Shown here in pieces: positions 18,784 to 27,630 of a stretch of 64,000 bases of DNA. The translations under genes and the position numbers were made by a program. Numbering within the stretch: the stretch's first letter is position 1; the number at the start of each line of letters is the position of its first letter. This DNA comes from Pseudonocardia phyllosphaerae (lineage in GTDB: Bacteria > Actinomycetota > Actinomycetes > Mycobacteriales > Pseudonocardiaceae): positions 62,001 through 126,000 of the forward strand of contig NZ_JBKGXS010000004.1 of the NCBI RefSeq assembly GCF_046546475.1, written 5' to 3'. The notes under the pieces were generated by a model. The model saw only the letters and a program-made list of their open reading frames with translations. It was not told the origin of the DNA and did no database searches.

Positions 18784-20742
18784 TCAGCCCGTCCGCTTGC
18801 GCAGGTAGTCCGAGACCACCTCCGCGCCGAGGCCGTCGAGGTCGGGGTGCACGACCCGGCCGCCGCAGCGCCGTGCGAGCCGGTCCATGAACGCGGCCAG
18901 GCCCGGGTCGTCACCGAGCACGAAGAACGTGAACTGGGCGTCGATGCCGATCAGGCGGTCCAGGCCGTCGACGGTGGCGCGCAACGTGTACGGGCTCGGC
19001 GGGTAGTCGAAGTAGGCCTCGCCGTCACGTTCCAGGTGCGCGGTCGGCTCCCCGTCGGTGACGACCAGCACGACCGGGGTCGCGTCCGGCTGACGGGCCA
19101 GGCGCTCCCGGGCCAGCAGCAGCGCGTGGTGCAGGTTCGTGCCCTGCATGTACACGCCCTCCATGCCGACGAGCTCACCCAGGTCGACGGTCTGCGCATG
19201 CCGCCCGAAGGTGATCAGCGAGAGGTCGTCGCCGCGGAACCGGGTGGAGATCAGCTGGTGCAGCGCCAGGGCGGTGCGCTTCATCGGCACCCAGCGGCCC
19301 TCGGCGACCATCGACCACGACGTGTCGACCAGCAGCGCCACCGCGGCGCGGGTCCGTTGCTCGGTCTCGACGATCTCGACGTCGGCCACGTCGAGCGCAC
19401 GGTCGTCCCCGCCGGCCCGGCGGAGCTGGGCGTTGAGCAGGGTCCGCGGCACCGACCAGGCCTGGGTGTCGCCGAACTCCCACGGCCGGGTCGCACCGTT
19501 CGCGTCGCCTGCGGCGCCGGAACGACGGGTCTCCCGCGCACCCTGCCGGGACGCGATCCGGTCCGCGACGTCGCGCAGCACCGACTGCCCGAGCGTCCGC
19601 AACGCCTTGGGCGACAACATCAGCGAGCCGTCCGGTGCCCGTCGGAACAGGTCCTGGCGCTGCAGCTCGCGCTCCAGCTCGGCCAGCGTGCGTGCGTCCG
19701 CGGCGGCCTCCGGGCCGAGCGCCTCGGTCAGCGCGTCGAGATCGACGTCCTCCATCCGCGCGCCCGGGTAGCTCTGTGCCAGCTGCTCGGCGAGCGCGTC
19801 CAGCTGCCCGAGCTCCTCCAGGGCCCGGGTGGCCTCCCCCATGCCCATCGGGTTGCCGCCGCGGAAGTCGCCCTGCCCCGACCAGTCCTCCCCCGGGCGC
19901 AGCCCCTGCAGCTGCGCGTCGAGCCGGGACAGCGACTCCGCCAGTCGCGGGTCGCCGAACGCCTGCTGGGACAGCTCGGCGAGTTCGGCCCGCTGTTCGG
20001 CCGACATCGAGTTCAGCATCCGCTGCGCGGCCGCGGAGCGGGCGGCGAGCGCGTCGATCAGCTCGTCGGTGTTCTGCGGGTTCTCCGGGAAGTGCTCGCC
20101 GTGTTTGCGCATGAACTCGGCGAACCGCTCGGTGGTGTCCTCGCCGCGGGCATGGTGGTCGAGCAGCTCGTTGAGGTCGCCGAGCATCTCGTTGATCTGC
20201 TCGACGTCCTCCGGTGTCGCGTTCTGCATGGCCTGTTTCATGCCCTGGAACCGCTGGTCGAGCAGCTCCCGGCCGAGCAGGTCACGGATCTCGGAGTACG
20301 CCTCGCGGGCGTCGGAGGAACGCCAGTCGTAGGCACCCAGCTCGCGGACCGCGCCACCGGTGTCGTTCGGGAGCGCGTCGAGCTGCATCTCGCGGAACCG
20401 GGCGTCGTCGGAGTTCTCGTTGCCCAGCGCTTCCCGCTCGGCGGCCAGCGCCCGGTCCAGCAGCTCCCGGACCTCCTGCAGCGTGCCGTCGATCCGGTTG
20501 TCGCGCTGCAGGTCCCGGCGCCGCTCCCAGACACGGCGGGTCAGGTCGTCGAGCCCGCGACGGCCGTCGAGACCCCGGCGGAGCAGCTCCTGCAGCGCCT
20601 GGCGCGGCGAGGAGCCCTCCATGACGTCGCGGCCGATCTCGTCCATCGCGGACCGGATGTCGAAGGGCGGCGCCAGCGGGTCGGGCCCGCCGGCGTAGGG
20701 ACCGTAGGCGTAGCGCCGCGTGCGGCGCCGCGGATCAGCCAT
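18784..20742 (-). CDS. VWA-domain protein partner of a MoxR-like AAA+ ATPase
   Basis: A 652-residue protein. Residues 1-~400 are acidic, helical and full of Glu/Arg/Leu repeats (probable coiled coil). Residues ~460-652 are a von Willebrand A domain with an intact MIDAS: DTSWS with Asp473, Ser475 and Ser477, the QGTN threonine, and VTDGE. Such proteins pair with MoxR/ChlI-type ATPases as metal-dependent substrate adaptors or chaperones. Its start overlaps the ATPase stop by 8 bp, so the two are made together. No chelatase genes are nearby, so cobalt or magnesium insertion is unlikely; a protein-remodelling role is more probable. Confidence 0.85.
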   Translation of the reverse strand: MADPRRRTRRYAYGPYAGGPDPLAPPFDIRSAMDEIGRDVMEGSSPRQALQELLRRGLDGRRGLDDLTRRVWERRRDLQRDNRIDGTLQEVRELLDRALAAEREALGNENSDDARFREMQLDALPNDTGGAVRELGAYDWRSSDAREAYSEIRDLLGRELLDQRFQGMKQAMQNATPEDVEQINEMLGDLNELLDHHARGEDTTERFAEFMRKHGEHFPENPQNTDELIDALAARSAAAQRMLNSMSAEQRAELAELSQQAFGDPRLAESLSRLDAQLQGLRPGEDWSGQGDFRGGNPMGMGEATRALEELGQLDALAEQLAQSYPGARMEDVDLDALTEALGPEAAADARTLAELERELQRQDLFRRAPDGSLMLSPKALRTLGQSVLRDVADRIASRQGARETRRSGAAGDANGATRPWEFGDTQAWSVPRTLLNAQLRRAGGDDRALDVADVEIVETEQRTRAAVALLVDTSWSMVAEGRWVPMKRTALALHQLISTRFRGDDLSLITFGRHAQTVDLGELVGMEGVYMQGTNLHHALLLARERLARQPDATPVVLVVTDGEPTAHLERDGEAYFDYPPSPYTLRATVDGLDRLIGIDAQFTFFVLGDDPGLAAFMDRLARRCGGRVVHPDLDGLGAEVVSDYLRKRTG

Positions 20743-22138
20743 AGGACACCGTGTCGCCGTCGTCGGATTCGTCCTTGGCCAGCTTGCGGGTCAGGAACAG
20801 GTACTCCAGCGCCAGCTCCGCGGCCGAGGCCATCGGGCCGGGGTCCTCTGTGCCGGCCGCCCCGAGCCGGGACGCGATCTCGGTCAGCGCCTCCACCTGC
20901 GGCAACGCGGCGACGACGTCGCGGGCCGGGACGCGCTCACCGGTACGGACCGGGCGGGTCGAGACCTCCACGGCGAACTCGTCGAGGTCGATGCCGCGCA
21001 GCGCGAACCGGGCGGTGTCGGCGGTCGCGCGGCGCAACAGGTGCTCGAGCACCTCGTCCTCGCGTCCCTCCTCCCCCGACGCGAACTCGACCTTGCCGCG
21101 GAGCACCGACGGCACCGACTCCAGGTCGACGGGACGGGCGAACGCGCGCTCCTCCCCGACGATCGCGGCCCGGCGCAGCGCGGCCGCGGCGACGGTCTCG
21201 GCGGCGGCGACGGAGAACCGCGCGGACACCCCCGAGCCCTGGTCGACCGCGGAGGACTCGCGCAGGTGCCGGGTGAACCGGGCGACGACCTCCAGCAGGT
21301 GCCGCGGCACCTCGGCCTCCAGCTCCGCCTCCTGCTCGATGAGGTCGATCTCCGGGGCCAGCTCCAGCGGGTAGTGCGTGCGGACCTCGGCACCGAACCG
21401 GTCCTTGAGCGGGGTGATGATCCGCCCGCGGTTGGTGTAGTCCTCCGGGTTCGCGGACGCGACGAGCAGCACGTCCAGCGGCAGCCGCAGCGTGTAGCCG
21501 CGGACCTGGATGTCGCGCTCCTCCATCACGTTGAGCAGCGCGACCTGGATGCGTTCGGCCAGGTCGGGCAGCTCGTTGATCGCGACGATGCCGCGGTGCG
21601 CCCGCGGGACGAGACCGAAGTGGATGGTCTCCGGGTCGCCCAGCGAGCGGCCCTCGGCGACCTTGACCGGGTCGACGTCGCCGATGAGGTCGGCGACCGC
21701 GGTGTCCGGGGTGGCGAGCTTCTCGGTGTAGCGCTGCTCGCGGTGCACCCAGGCGACCGGGAGGTCGTCGCCGAGCTCCTCGGCGCGCCGGAGCGAGGCG
21801 GGGGTGATCGGTGCGTAGGGGTGCTCGCCGATCTCGGAGCCCTCGATGACGGGGGTCCACTCGTCGAGCAGGTTCGCCAGGGAGCGCAGCAGGCGGGTTT
21901 TACCCTGCCCGCGCTCCCCGAGCAGGACGACGTCGTGGCCGGCGATCAGGGAGCGCTCCAGCTGCGGGACCACGGTGTCCTCGAATCCGAGGATGCCGGG
22001 CCAGGGGTCGCGGCCCTCCCGCAGGGCGGCGAGCAGGTTGTCGCGGATCTCGTGCTTCACGGGCCGCAGTTCGTGGCCGGAGGCGCGCAGGGCGCCGAGG
22101 GTGCGGGGAAGGTCTGGTGTGACGGGCACGATTTCCAC
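20735..22138 (-). CDS. MoxR/ChlI-like AAA+ ATPase
   Basis: A 467-residue AAA+ protein. Walker A is GERGQGKT (74-81); the Walker B strand reads GIVAINEL (183-190) with Asn188 where most AAA+ proteins have Asp, but Glu189 is kept; sensor 1 follows in LLVASANPEDYTNRG, and the arginine finger region in ITPLKDRFG. The C-terminal ~200 residues form the helical lid. It is translationally coupled to the VWA gene. The annotated GTG (22138) overlaps a TAGCGT hexamer that lies 7 nt before another in-frame GTG at 22129, which may be the true leaderless start. Confidence 0.85.
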   Translation of the reverse strand: MEIVPVTPDLPRTLGALRASGHELRPVKHEIRDNLLAALREGRDPWPGILGFEDTVVPQLERSLIAGHDVVLLGERGQGKTRLLRSLANLLDEWTPVIEGSEIGEHPYAPITPASLRRAEELGDDLPVAWVHREQRYTEKLATPDTAVADLIGDVDPVKVAEGRSLGDPETIHFGLVPRAHRGIVAINELPDLAERIQVALLNVMEERDIQVRGYTLRLPLDVLLVASANPEDYTNRGRIITPLKDRFGAEVRTHYPLELAPEIDLIEQEAELEAEVPRHLLEVVARFTRHLRESSAVDQGSGVSARFSVAAAETVAAAALRRAAIVGEERAFARPVDLESVPSVLRGKVEFASGEEGREDEVLEHLLRRATADTARFALRGIDLDEFAVEVSTRPVRTGERVPARDVVAALPQVEALTEIASRLGAAGTEDPGPMASAAELALEYLFLTRKLAKDESDDGDTVSYG

Positions 22139-22197
22139 GCTACGCCCGGGGCGGGGACACGGCGCGCGGTCGCACGGTCGCCGCCGTGAACACCACC

Positions 22198-22229
22198 TTG
22201 AAAACTGTCGGTGCGTACAGATAGTTTCC
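22198..22229 (+). promoter_or_regulatory. promoter and operator of the TetR-mpaB operon
   Basis: TTGAAA (22198-22203) and TAGTTT (22222-22227) form a promoter with an 18-bp spacer. Over the same bases lies a dyad, AAACTGTC and GATAGTTT with a 10-bp gap (7 of 8 paired). This AT-rich patch stands out and is a good TetR autoregulatory site. Confidence 0.55.
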
Positions 22230-22276
22230 TGTGCGGGCCGTCACACGGCCCGACGACGAGGTGAGGAAGGCGGCCG

Positions 22277-22900
22277 ATGGCGCTCAGCGGGACCGGCAGC
22301 GGCACCGACGGACGGCGTCGCCGCGGTGAGGACACCCGGCGCGCGCTCGTCGACGCCGCCGTCGGCGTGGTCACCGCGGGCGGGTTCGACGCGCTGACCC
22401 TGCGCGAGGTCGCCGGACGGGCCGGTGTGTCCGCGGCGTCGGCGACCTACCACTTCGGGACGGCGTCGGCGCTGCTCGCCGCGGTCGTCGCCGAGCTGGA
22501 GGAGCGGGCCGCCGGGCGGCTCGCGGCGCTGACCCGGCGCAACCGCGCCGGCGAGCTGACCCTGCTCGACGCGTGCACCGCGTACCTGGTGGACCTGCTC
22601 GGACCGCAGCGCCCGATGTTCCTCGCCACCCTGGAGCTGCGGATCCGGGTGGCCCGCGACCCCGGCCGCGAGGACGAGGGTGAGCAGGGCGCAGGCGTCG
22701 TCGACCTCATCCAGGACCACCTCGGCAACCGCGAGCGCGCCCGCGAGCTCTACAGCGCGGTGTTCGGCGTCGCGGCGCTCGGCGCGCTGGCCGCCGTCCC
22801 CCCGTCCGAGGCCGAGCTGCGGGCCCGGATGGCGCGGCTGCTCACCGCCGCCGGTCTGCCTGCCGACGGCTCCCCGACCGACGAGGACCCCGCGTCGTGA
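22277..22900 (+). CDS. TetR family transcriptional regulator
   Basis: A 207-residue regulator. The HTH lies at residues ~22-65 (DTRRALVDAAVGVVTAGGFDALTLREVAGRAGVSAASATYHF), followed by a helical ligand domain. A GAGGTGAGG ribosome site precedes the ATG. Its stop overlaps the start of the MpaB oxygenase gene (GTGA), so regulator and enzyme are one operon, probably self-repressed through the dyad upstream. Confidence 0.88.
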   Translation: MALSGTGSGTDGRRRRGEDTRRALVDAAVGVVTAGGFDALTLREVAGRAGVSAASATYHFGTASALLAAVVAELEERAAGRLAALTRRNRAGELTLLDACTAYLVDLLGPQRPMFLATLELRIRVARDPGREDEGEQGAGVVDLIQDHLGNRERARELYSAVFGVAALGALAAVPPSEAELRARMARLLTAAGLPADGSPTDEDPAS

Positions 22901-24069
22901 CCGACCTGGACAGGGCCGACACGGGCCGACCTCACGGCATCCGGACCGGGAAGCCCGCCTCCGACCCGGCCGCACGCGCCCGGCACACCGGCGACCCGCT
23001 CGCCGACGCCGTCGTCGCCGCGATGCGCGCCGCGGCCCCGGAGCGGGCCCGGGAGCTGCGCACCGAGCTCGACCGGGGCATCCGGCACGGTCTCGCGTCG
23101 CTGGACGACCCGGCACCGGAGAGCGCCGCGCTGCTCCGCTCGGCGGAGTCCCTGCCGCCGGACACCGATCCCGCGCTGCTCGATACGGGTGCGCTGCCGT
23201 TGTTCACCTCGCCGCCCGCAGTGCACACGCTGTCCTTGTCGGCCGGGGCGCTGCTGCGCACCTACGGCTCCCCCTCGATCGCGGTGCTGCTCGGCACCAC
23301 CGGCCGGCTCGTCGACGGCGCGGCCCGGCGGATCACCGAGACCGGCCGCTGGGTGCTCTGCGCGACACTGCCCGGCGGGCTGCGCCCGGGAGCGCCCGGC
23401 TACGTCGCGACCCTGCAGGTCCGGATGCTGCACGCGCACATGCGCGCCCTGGCCCGCAGCCGCGGTCACGACGAGGCCCGCCACGGCGTCCCGATCAACC
23501 AGATCGACCTCGCCCGGACCTGGCTGGATTTCACGCTGGTGTCGCTGCGTGCCGAGGCCGCCATCGGTTTCGACCTCACCGACGACGAGATCACCCAGGT
23601 CTACGCCTACTGGCGGGTCCTCGCCCACCAGCTCGGCATCGACCCGGAGCTGGTCGGCGGGGTCACCGATCACACGAGCGCGGCCCGGCTCGACGCGCTG
23701 GTCAGCCGGGCCACCGGCCCGCCCGGCCCGGAGTCCCGGGTGCTCGCCGGGGCACTGGTCGGGGCGGTCGCGGCGCTGCTGCACGGCTCGCTGCGGCTGC
23801 CCGAGCCGGTCGGGCGGCGGCTGCTGCAGGTGCTGGCCCGCCGCTTCCACGGCCCGGTCGTCGCCGACGCCCTGGGGATGCGCCGCTGCGTCCCGCTGGA
23901 CCTGCTCGTCGGGGTGGCGGCCTGGATCGTGCGGGCCCGGCGGGCCCGCATGCGGTGCACCCCGGGTGCGGTCGCGGCGCGGCACGAGCGGTACGTGGCC
24001 GTCACCCGCGCGATCGTCGACGGCGACGCGACCGGTCCGGCCCTGTTCCAGAACTTCCGCCCGAGCTGA
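22897..24069 (+). CDS. MpaB/DUF2236-family oxygenase
   Basis: A 390-residue protein of the DUF2236 family, which includes MpaB-type oxygenases and latex-clearing proteins (helical, heme-b-binding oxygenases). Family landmarks are the long helical RRITETGRWVLCATLPGG region, LQVRMLHAHMRALARS with His/Arg candidates, GVPINQIDLARTWLDFTLV and YAYWRVLAHQLGIDPEL. Such enzymes cleave C=C bonds or act in meroterpenoid steps, but most bacterial members are uncharacterised. It is coupled to the upstream TetR gene. No signal peptide, so cytoplasmic. Confidence 0.8.
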   Translation: MTDLDRADTGRPHGIRTGKPASDPAARARHTGDPLADAVVAAMRAAAPERARELRTELDRGIRHGLASLDDPAPESAALLRSAESLPPDTDPALLDTGALPLFTSPPAVHTLSLSAGALLRTYGSPSIAVLLGTTGRLVDGAARRITETGRWVLCATLPGGLRPGAPGYVATLQVRMLHAHMRALARSRGHDEARHGVPINQIDLARTWLDFTLVSLRAEAAIGFDLTDDEITQVYAYWRVLAHQLGIDPELVGGVTDHTSAARLDALVSRATGPPGPESRVLAGALVGAVAALLHGSLRLPEPVGRRLLQVLARRFHGPVVADALGMRRCVPLDLLVGVAAWIVRARRARMRCTPGAVAARHERYVAVTRAIVDGDATGPALFQNFRPS

Positions 24070-24096
24070 GCGCCCCGGGTACGGGGATCCCCGGGG

Positions 24097-24882
24097 TCAC
24101 CGGTCCGGGGTGCCGTTGTCCCACCACTCGACCCGCATCCCCGCCGCCCGCACGGCGGCGCGGACCCCGTCGCGGTGCCCGGCGCCGGTGACCAGCACCA
24201 GCCCGCCGGTGGCGCTGCGTCCACGGGCCAGCGCCGCCGCGACCCGCGGCAGTGGCTGCCGGTGCCGGCCGTCGTCGCCGAGCTGCGGGTAGGTGTCGGC
24301 GACGGCGAGCAGCACCCCGCCCGGGCCGTCCTCACGGCCGTAGAGCACCACGAAGTGCCCGGCCTTCCAGTCCGCGCGCGGCAGGCCGCGGTCGTCACCG
24401 GTCTCCAGGAACGCCTCCAGCTCCGCCGCCGGGGTGTGCGTGGAGGCGAACCAGCTGGTCACGACGTTGGCGAGCGGCACGACCGGGATGCCGGTGAGGC
24501 CGTCGAGCAGCACCCGGAGCCGGTCAGGGGTCCAGGTCCCGGTCGCCGGGACCGCGGCCAGTGCCCCGCCGGAGAGCTCCTCCACCGCGCGGCCCACCCC
24601 CGGTGCGGATGTCCCGGCGGCGGCCTCCGAGCCCGCGTGCGGCACCCCGTCCCAGGCGTCGGTGCGTGCTGCGGCGCCGGGCGGCCGGGCCGCGGGGACG
24701 TCCTGCGGCCAGATCGCGGTGCCGGCGACCCGGGCGAACGCGGCGACGTCCGGGGCCCGCCCGGTCAGCGCGACGACCGCGAGCCGCGCGGTGAACGGGC
24801 CGCACAGCTGGTCCGGCTGGGGCAGGGCCGCGGCGTGCGCGGCCAGCAACGGCTCGACGCCGACGAAGGGCACGAACGCCAC
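24097..24882 (-). CDS. uncharacterised protein with a C39-peptidase-like Cys/His/Asp pattern
   Basis: I do not recognise this 261-residue protein firmly. It carries DQLCGPFTARLAVVAL near residue 24, AGHFVVLYG near 174 and LLAVADTYPQLG near 190; the order Cys-His-Asp with these flanks resembles papain-like C39 peptidases or butirosin-acyltransferase-like (BtrH) folds. There is no signal peptide and no transporter domain. It starts 3 bp after the glutamine-synthetase-like gene on the same strand, so the two are almost certainly co-translated. A role acting on, or releasing, the ligase product is an inference. Confidence 0.6.
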   Translation of the reverse strand: MAFVPFVGVEPLLAAHAAALPQPDQLCGPFTARLAVVALTGRAPDVAAFARVAGTAIWPQDVPAARPPGAAARTDAWDGVPHAGSEAAAGTSAPGVGRAVEELSGGALAAVPATGTWTPDRLRVLLDGLTGIPVVPLANVVTSWFASTHTPAAELEAFLETGDDRGLPRADWKAGHFVVLYGREDGPGGVLLAVADTYPQLGDDGRHRQPLPRVAAALARGRSATGGLVLVTGAGHRDGVRAAVRAAGMRVEWWDNGTPDR

Positions 24883-24885
24883 GGC

Positions 24886-26268
24886 TCAGTACCGGAACCG
24901 GAACGCGGCCAGGACGTCGTCGACCGAGCGGTCGGCGGCGAACGCGGCGTCGGCCGCCCGCACCGCGGCGAACGCGCCCGCGAGCTCCTCCCCCAGCGCC
25001 CCGGTGACCCGCGGGCTGCCGGCCAGCGCGGCGGCCTGCTCGTCGGGGGTGGTGGGCAGGGCGACGATCCCGGCGGCGTCGCGCTCGGCGCCGGACCAGG
25101 CGCCCGGGTCGGTGCCGACCGGATCGGGCAGGGTCGCGCCGTCGGCGATCCCGGCCAGCCCGGCGGCGATCACCGCGGCCTGCGCGAGGTACGGGTTGGC
25201 CGAGGCGTCGGAGGCCTTGAGCTCGACGTTCGCCGCGTCCGGGCCCAGCAGCGGCGTCGCCGGGACCAGGCGCAGCGCGGCCTCCCGGTTCTGCACACCC
25301 CAGAAGGCGTAGGCGGCGGCGAAGAACCCGGGGCGTCGCCGGTGCAGCGACCCGACGCTCGGCGCGGTCACCCCGGCCAGCGCGGGCAGGTCGCGCAGCA
25401 GCCCGGCGACCCAGGCGGCGCCGTCGGCGGTGAGCCCGGCCGGGCCGTCGCCGCCGGAGAGCAGGTTGACCCCGTCCCGGGACACCGAGGTGTGCAGGTG
25501 CCACCCGTTCCCGGCCGAGGACCGCGACGGCAGCGGCGCGAAGCTCGCCCGCAGCCCGTGCGCGGCCGCGGCGGCGTGCACCGTCTGGCGGGCCAGCAGC
25601 TGGCGGTCCGCGGCGGTCACCGGGTCGGTGGCGGCGATCGAGAACTCCAGCTGTGCCGGGCCGAACTCGGCGTGGAACTGCCCGATCGGCACGCCGTTCT
25701 CCGCCAGGTCCGACAGCAGCCGGGTGACGAAGCCGTCCAGCCCGACCAGCGCGTTCGGCCCGTAGACGGGGCCGGTGAACGCGGGCACCGGGGGTTCGGC
25801 GCCGTCGTCGGTGTAGAGGGCGAACTCGATCTCGTAGCCGGCGCGGACGGCCAGCCCGGCGTCGGCGACCGCGGCGACCTGGCGCTCCAGCACCGCGCGC
25901 GGGTCGTAGGGCCAGGTCCCGCCGTCGGCGTCGAGCAGCCTGCCCGGCGCCCAGGCCAGCCCGGGCCGCCCGGCGAGCGCGACGACGCCGTCCGGGCCGG
26001 TGCCGGGCAGCAGCCGCACGTCCCCGGACGGCGTGTCCAGACCGGGGGCGTCGAAGGTGATGCCGTCCTGGGAGTCGAACACCGCGAACAGCGTGGTCAC
26101 GCCGACCCCGCGGGTCGCGACGGCGGGCAGCTCGGTCACCGGGACGGTGCGGGATCGCAGCACGCCGTTGTTGTCGGCCCAGCCGATCTGCACCCCGACG
26201 ACACCCTGGTCGGCCAGCGCGCGGGCCCGCGCCTCGAATCCCGAGCTGTCGACACCGGAGACGCTCAT
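24886..26268 (-). CDS. glutamine synthetase-like ligase (gamma-glutamyl-amine type)
   Basis: A 460-residue GlnA-fold enzyme: beta-grasp domain first (GVVGVQIGWADNNGVLRSRTVPV), then the catalytic barrel with YEIEFALY, HAEFGPAQLEFSIAAT, NGWHLHTSVSRDG and NVELKASDASANPYLAQAA. The adenylylation loop of true GlnA is missing, as in GlnA-like enzymes that join glutamate to polyamines, ethanolamine or anilines. A TAGGGT hexamer 6 nt before the ATG suggests its own leaderless promoter. The polyamine genes 5 kb away make a gamma-glutamylpolyamine synthetase an attractive but unproven guess. Confidence 0.85.
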   Translation of the reverse strand: MSVSGVDSSGFEARARALADQGVVGVQIGWADNNGVLRSRTVPVTELPAVATRGVGVTTLFAVFDSQDGITFDAPGLDTPSGDVRLLPGTGPDGVVALAGRPGLAWAPGRLLDADGGTWPYDPRAVLERQVAAVADAGLAVRAGYEIEFALYTDDGAEPPVPAFTGPVYGPNALVGLDGFVTRLLSDLAENGVPIGQFHAEFGPAQLEFSIAATDPVTAADRQLLARQTVHAAAAAHGLRASFAPLPSRSSAGNGWHLHTSVSRDGVNLLSGGDGPAGLTADGAAWVAGLLRDLPALAGVTAPSVGSLHRRRPGFFAAAYAFWGVQNREAALRLVPATPLLGPDAANVELKASDASANPYLAQAAVIAAGLAGIADGATLPDPVGTDPGAWSGAERDAAGIVALPTTPDEQAAALAGSPRVTGALGEELAGAFAAVRAADAAFAADRSVDDVLAAFRFRY

Positions 26269-26274
26269 GCGCCG

Positions 26275-26280
26275 ACCCTA
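26275..26280 (-). promoter_or_regulatory. leaderless -10 element of the glutamine-synthetase-like gene
   Basis: On the minus strand TAGGGT is followed by 6 nt and the ATG at 26268, inside the 22-bp gap after the M56 peptidase stop. Confidence 0.5.
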
Positions 26281-26290
26281 GTGGCCCGCC

Positions 26291-27196
26291 TCAGGGCACC
26301 GCGAGCAACACGACCGGGGCCGCCACGATCGCCGCGGCGAGGGTCCGCACGACCCACCGCGTCGTGACCGGCAGCGGCTCCGGCGGGCTGGTGACCCGGT
26401 CGATCCGGGCGTCGAGCGCCTCGGAGAACGACGTCAGCGCCGCCGCCGGGGCGGACCCGCCGACGGCCTTGAGCGCCGTCGCCAGCTCGGTGGGGTCGCA
26501 GAGCTTGCGGGCGACGTCGTCGGCCCGCATCTCGATCAGCTGTGCCACCGCGACCTGTGCGCAGATCATGCCGCGCACGAACGGCGCCGTCGCCCCCCAC
26601 GCCACGAACGGCAGGACCACGAGGTCGTGGCGTTCCCGCAGGTGGGCGCGCTCGTGGGCGAGGACGGCGATCACGCCGGGGGTGTCGAGGGCGTCGAGCA
26701 CCCCGGCGGAGACGACCAGCCGTGGCCGCCGCCCGGGCAGGCAGTACGCGACCGGCATCGGATGGTCGAGCACCCGGGTCCCGGCGACGTGCGGCCACGG
26801 CGTCGCGAGCACGTCGAGCAGGTCGCGGTGGCGCCGCCGGGCCCGCACCGTCCGGAATGTGGTGACCGCCAGCACCGACAGCAGCCGCGACAGCAGCCCG
26901 AACGCGGCCAGCAGCGCGACCACGTGCAGCACGTCGAGCTGGACGGGGAACCAGCCCCCGGACACCGAGGACGCGAGCCGGGCGAACGCGACGGGCAGGG
27001 TGTCACCGAGCGGCGCGAGCCCGTAGGCGAGTCCGGCGCCGAACAGCGAGATCCCGCCGGCGAACCCGACGGCCTGCCACAGCACCAGCGCGACGACCGG
27101 GTCCCGCCCGGGCCACTGCGCGCGGGCCAGCGCACGGCTGACCGGCTCGGCGAGCGCGACGCCGAGCAGCAGCAGACCGAGCGCGGTCAGTTCCAT
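26291..27196 (-). CDS. M56 family membrane metallopeptidase
   Basis: A 301-residue membrane zinc peptidase of the BlaR1/MecR1 group. Four hydrophobic segments are visible, with the HExxH site in LAHERAHLRERHD (residues ~180) and a downstream EMRAD acidic ligand. The penicillin-binding sensor domain of BlaR1 is absent; short M56 proteins like this are common in actinobacteria. It is 85 bp downstream of a BlaI repressor on the same strand, so by BlaR1 precedent it would cleave, or trigger cleavage of, that repressor on an envelope signal. Confidence 0.85.
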   Translation of the reverse strand: MELTALGLLLLGVALAEPVSRALARAQWPGRDPVVALVLWQAVGFAGGISLFGAGLAYGLAPLGDTLPVAFARLASSVSGGWFPVQLDVLHVVALLAAFGLLSRLLSVLAVTTFRTVRARRRHRDLLDVLATPWPHVAGTRVLDHPMPVAYCLPGRRPRLVVSAGVLDALDTPGVIAVLAHERAHLRERHDLVVLPFVAWGATAPFVRGMICAQVAVAQLIEMRADDVARKLCDPTELATALKAVGGSAPAAALTSFSEALDARIDRVTSPPEPLPVTTRWVVRTLAAAIVAAPVVLLAVP

Positions 27197-27281
27197 CGCG
27201 ACTCATCGTGGACGACACGCGGCGACCGCGCCGCACCGGCCCGGGGGAACAGGCGGGTGGGCGGAACGCCGAGGAGGCCGC

Positions 27282-27623
27282 TCAGCCCAGCAGGTCGCGC
27301 AACCGGGCGCGTTCGGCCTCCGACATCGAGCCCAGGAACCGGGCCAGCGCCGCACCCCGGTCGGAGGCGTCGTCGAGGGCGTCGCTCATCAGCTCGGCGA
27401 TGTGGTCCTCGCGGCTGCCGGCGGGCCGGTAGTGGTGCGCGCGGCCGTCCCGGATCCGCTGGACGAGGTGCTTGCGCTCGAGCCGGCCGAGCACCGTCAG
27501 GACGGTGGTGGTGGCGAGCTCGCGGTCGGCGAGCTGGTCCTGCACCTCGCGGGCGGTGACGTCCCGGTCGGTGTTCCACAGGACGTTCATGACCGCTCGT
27601 TCGAGCTCCCCCAGCGTCGTCAC
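27282..27623 (-). CDS. BlaI/MecI-type transcriptional repressor
   Basis: A 113-residue winged-helix repressor: VTTLGELERAVMNVLWN, VTAREVQDQL and TTTVLTVLGRLERKHLVQR are the BlaI signature, followed by the dimerisation helices. The start is the GTG at 27623, with TAGCAT 7 nt upstream and GGAGG too close to act as a ribosome site, so the message looks leaderless. A 23-bp perfect palindrome lies just upstream. The pair with the M56 peptidase forms a signal-induced de-repression module; no beta-lactamase gene is visible in the window. Confidence 0.9.
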   Translation of the reverse strand: MTTLGELERAVMNVLWNTDRDVTAREVQDQLADRELATTTVLTVLGRLERKHLVQRIRDGRAHHYRPAGSREDHIAELMSDALDDASDRGAALARFLGSMSEAERARLRDLLG

Positions 27624-27630
27624 GCCTCCG

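Noticed and set aside
17878..21276. 1132-codon plus-strand frame across the NmrA, VWA and MoxR genes
   Set aside because: Crosses several well-supported genes, is Arg/Ala/Gly-rich and has no recognisable domain.
18784..22138. Magnesium or cobalt chelatase subunits (ChlI/ChlD)
   Set aside because: Domain types match, but there is no ChlH/CobN subunit and no tetrapyrrole genes nearby, so a MoxR-VWA remodelling pair is the safer call.
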